Of a DNA stretch of 43,675 nucleotides, positions 42,971-43,675 are shown in pieces. The translations under genes and the position numbers were made by a program. Under the pieces are notes generated by a model. That model worked only from the letters and a program-made list of their open reading frames with translations. It did not search any database and was not told the origin of the DNA. Position 1 is the stretch's first letter, and each line of letters opens with the position of its first letter. The DNA comes from Planctomycetaceae bacterium (GTDB lineage Bacteria; Planctomycetota; Planctomycetia; Pirellulales; Pirellulaceae): assembly GCA_002717145.1 (NCBI GenBank), contig PBCP01000011.1, forward strand, positions 26,675 to 70,349, read 5' to 3'.

Positions 42971-43675
42971 TTAGTTTTCGAATCGGATTAGTGCGTATTT
43001 CTTCTTGCCACGTCGCAGAACCACAACCGTTTCACTGGCCAAATCTTCTGGCCTCAGACTGTATTCAATGGAATCCACTCGGCGATTATTAACATAGCCT
43101 CCTCCCTGTTCGATGGCTCGTCTTGCATCGCCACGACTGGTACACAACCCACTGTCAACCAAGGCATCAATAATCGTAATCTCTCCACCGGCCAACGCAT
43201 CTCTGGAAGCTTTTACGCTGGGCACATCGGCAAAGATGTCGAGCAATTGTGAATCACTAAGATCCTGAATCTCAGAACCAAAGAATATCTCGGTCGCTTT
43301 TCTGGCTGCATCCAACCCCTCCTGACGATGGACATTTCTGGTCAGCTCTTCAGCCAGTCGTTTCTGACTACTGCGAAGATGAGGCTCACTTACACGGGAC
43401 TCATCCAGCTCAGATATCTCATCCATCGACAATTCAGTGAGAAATCGCAAACACTGCCCTGCATCGTCATCTGCAACGTTGATCCAATATTGGTAAAACT
43501 TATAGGGACTTGTACGTTCTGGTGACAGCCAAACTGCACCAGACTCTGTTTTTCCCATCTTGGTCCCGTCAGCCTTGGTTAACAACGGACATGTCATTCC
43601 GTAGAGGGCTGCACCATGCATTCTTCGCCCTAAGTCGATACCGGCAGTGATATTTCCCCATTGATCACTACCACC
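42971..43675 (-). CDS. tyrS: Tyrosyl-tRNA synthetase, C-terminal part (5' end beyond window)
   Basis: The frame is open to the right edge: the codons at 43675-43622 read GGSDQWGNITAGIDLGRR, a class I tyrosyl-tRNA synthetase motif, so the start lies outside the window. The signature loop is KMGKTESGAVWL (KMSKS-type) followed by SPYKFYQYWINVAD. A helical anticodon-recognition part leads to a C-terminal S4-like RNA-binding domain (GLCTSRGDARRAIEQGGGYVN). It charges tRNA-Tyr with tyrosine in the cytoplasm. About the last 235 residues are present. Confidence 0.95.
   Translation of the reverse strand, partial: GGSDQWGNITAGIDLGRRMHGAALYGMTCPLLTKADGTKMGKTESGAVWLSPERTSPYKFYQYWINVADDDAGQCLRFLTELSMDEISELDESRVSEPHLRSSQKRLAEELTRNVHRQEGLDAARKATEIFFGSEIQDLSDSQLLDIFADVPSVKASRDALAGGEITIIDALVDSGLCTSRGDARRAIEQGGGYVNNRRVDSIEYSLRPEDLASETVVVLRRGKKKYALIRFEN

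Noticed and set aside
1..43675. CRISPR array, insertion sequences, prophage, tRNA or rRNA genes
   Set aside because: No regularly spaced identical repeats, transposase or integrase, T-loop/acceptor patterns or rRNA segments were found on either strand by reading.

Overview
This is bacterial DNA of moderate base composition. It almost certainly comes from a member of the Planctomycetota. The evidence is a set of families largely confined to that phylum: a cysteine-rich 16-residue 'YTV'-type repeat protein, a DUF1501 protein, a DUF1549/DUF1553 cytochrome-like protein, a WD40 protein with a planctomycete cytochrome C domain, a DUF1080 protein, a PmoA-like DUF6807 protein, a planctomycete-type stand-alone LigD phosphoesterase, and several small proteins I know only as planctomycete hypotheticals. 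The genus cannot be fixed from sequence alone. I see no phage, insertion sequence, CRISPR array, rRNA or tRNA.

Left part (1-6166): the C-terminal end of the YTV repeat protein and its terminator, a CPBP/CAAX-type membrane protease on the minus strand, pyruvate phosphate dikinase with a long hairpin-bearing leader, and a TPR protein followed by a single-domain KaiC/RecA-like ATPase. Next (6172-10960): a convergent cysteine desulfurase, then a clear cobalamin riboswitch controlling a BtuB-like TonB-dependent receptor, a secreted DUF1080 protein and the tRNA adenosine deaminase tadA.

TonB block (11408-17035): tonB diverges from an exbB-exbD pair whose stop and start codons overlap. A second TonB-dependent receptor of unknown substrate converges on exbD, and an exported protein of unknown function lies upstream of that receptor. 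Then come a UDP-glucuronate decarboxylase, a bidirectional terminator and an exported DUF6807 protein.

Regulatory and surface block (19642-29939): a 103-aa hypothetical protein and csrA. The csrA ribosome-binding site sits in an almost textbook CsrA-binding hairpin, so autoregulation can be read from the sequence. After a structured 464-nt gap come four large exported proteins on one strand: DUF1501, a two-PPC-domain protein, a DUF1549/DUF1553 protein with a CX4CH motif, and a CxxCH-WD40-coiled-coil protein. They look like an extracytoplasmic, possibly haem-containing complex of unknown function and are the best candidate here for an undescribed system.

Right part (30047-43675): a YjbQ-family protein, a long gene-poor stretch with a possible remnant of a BioB-like C-terminus, a 73-aa small protein whose terminator is built into the 3' end of holB, the tmk-holB operon, a TolC-type outer-membrane lipoprotein, two uncharacterised minus-strand proteins, a 1042-aa DUF11-repeat lipoprotein, the stand-alone LigD-type phosphoesterase, a membrane-anchored hypothetical protein and the C-terminal part of tyrS running off the window.
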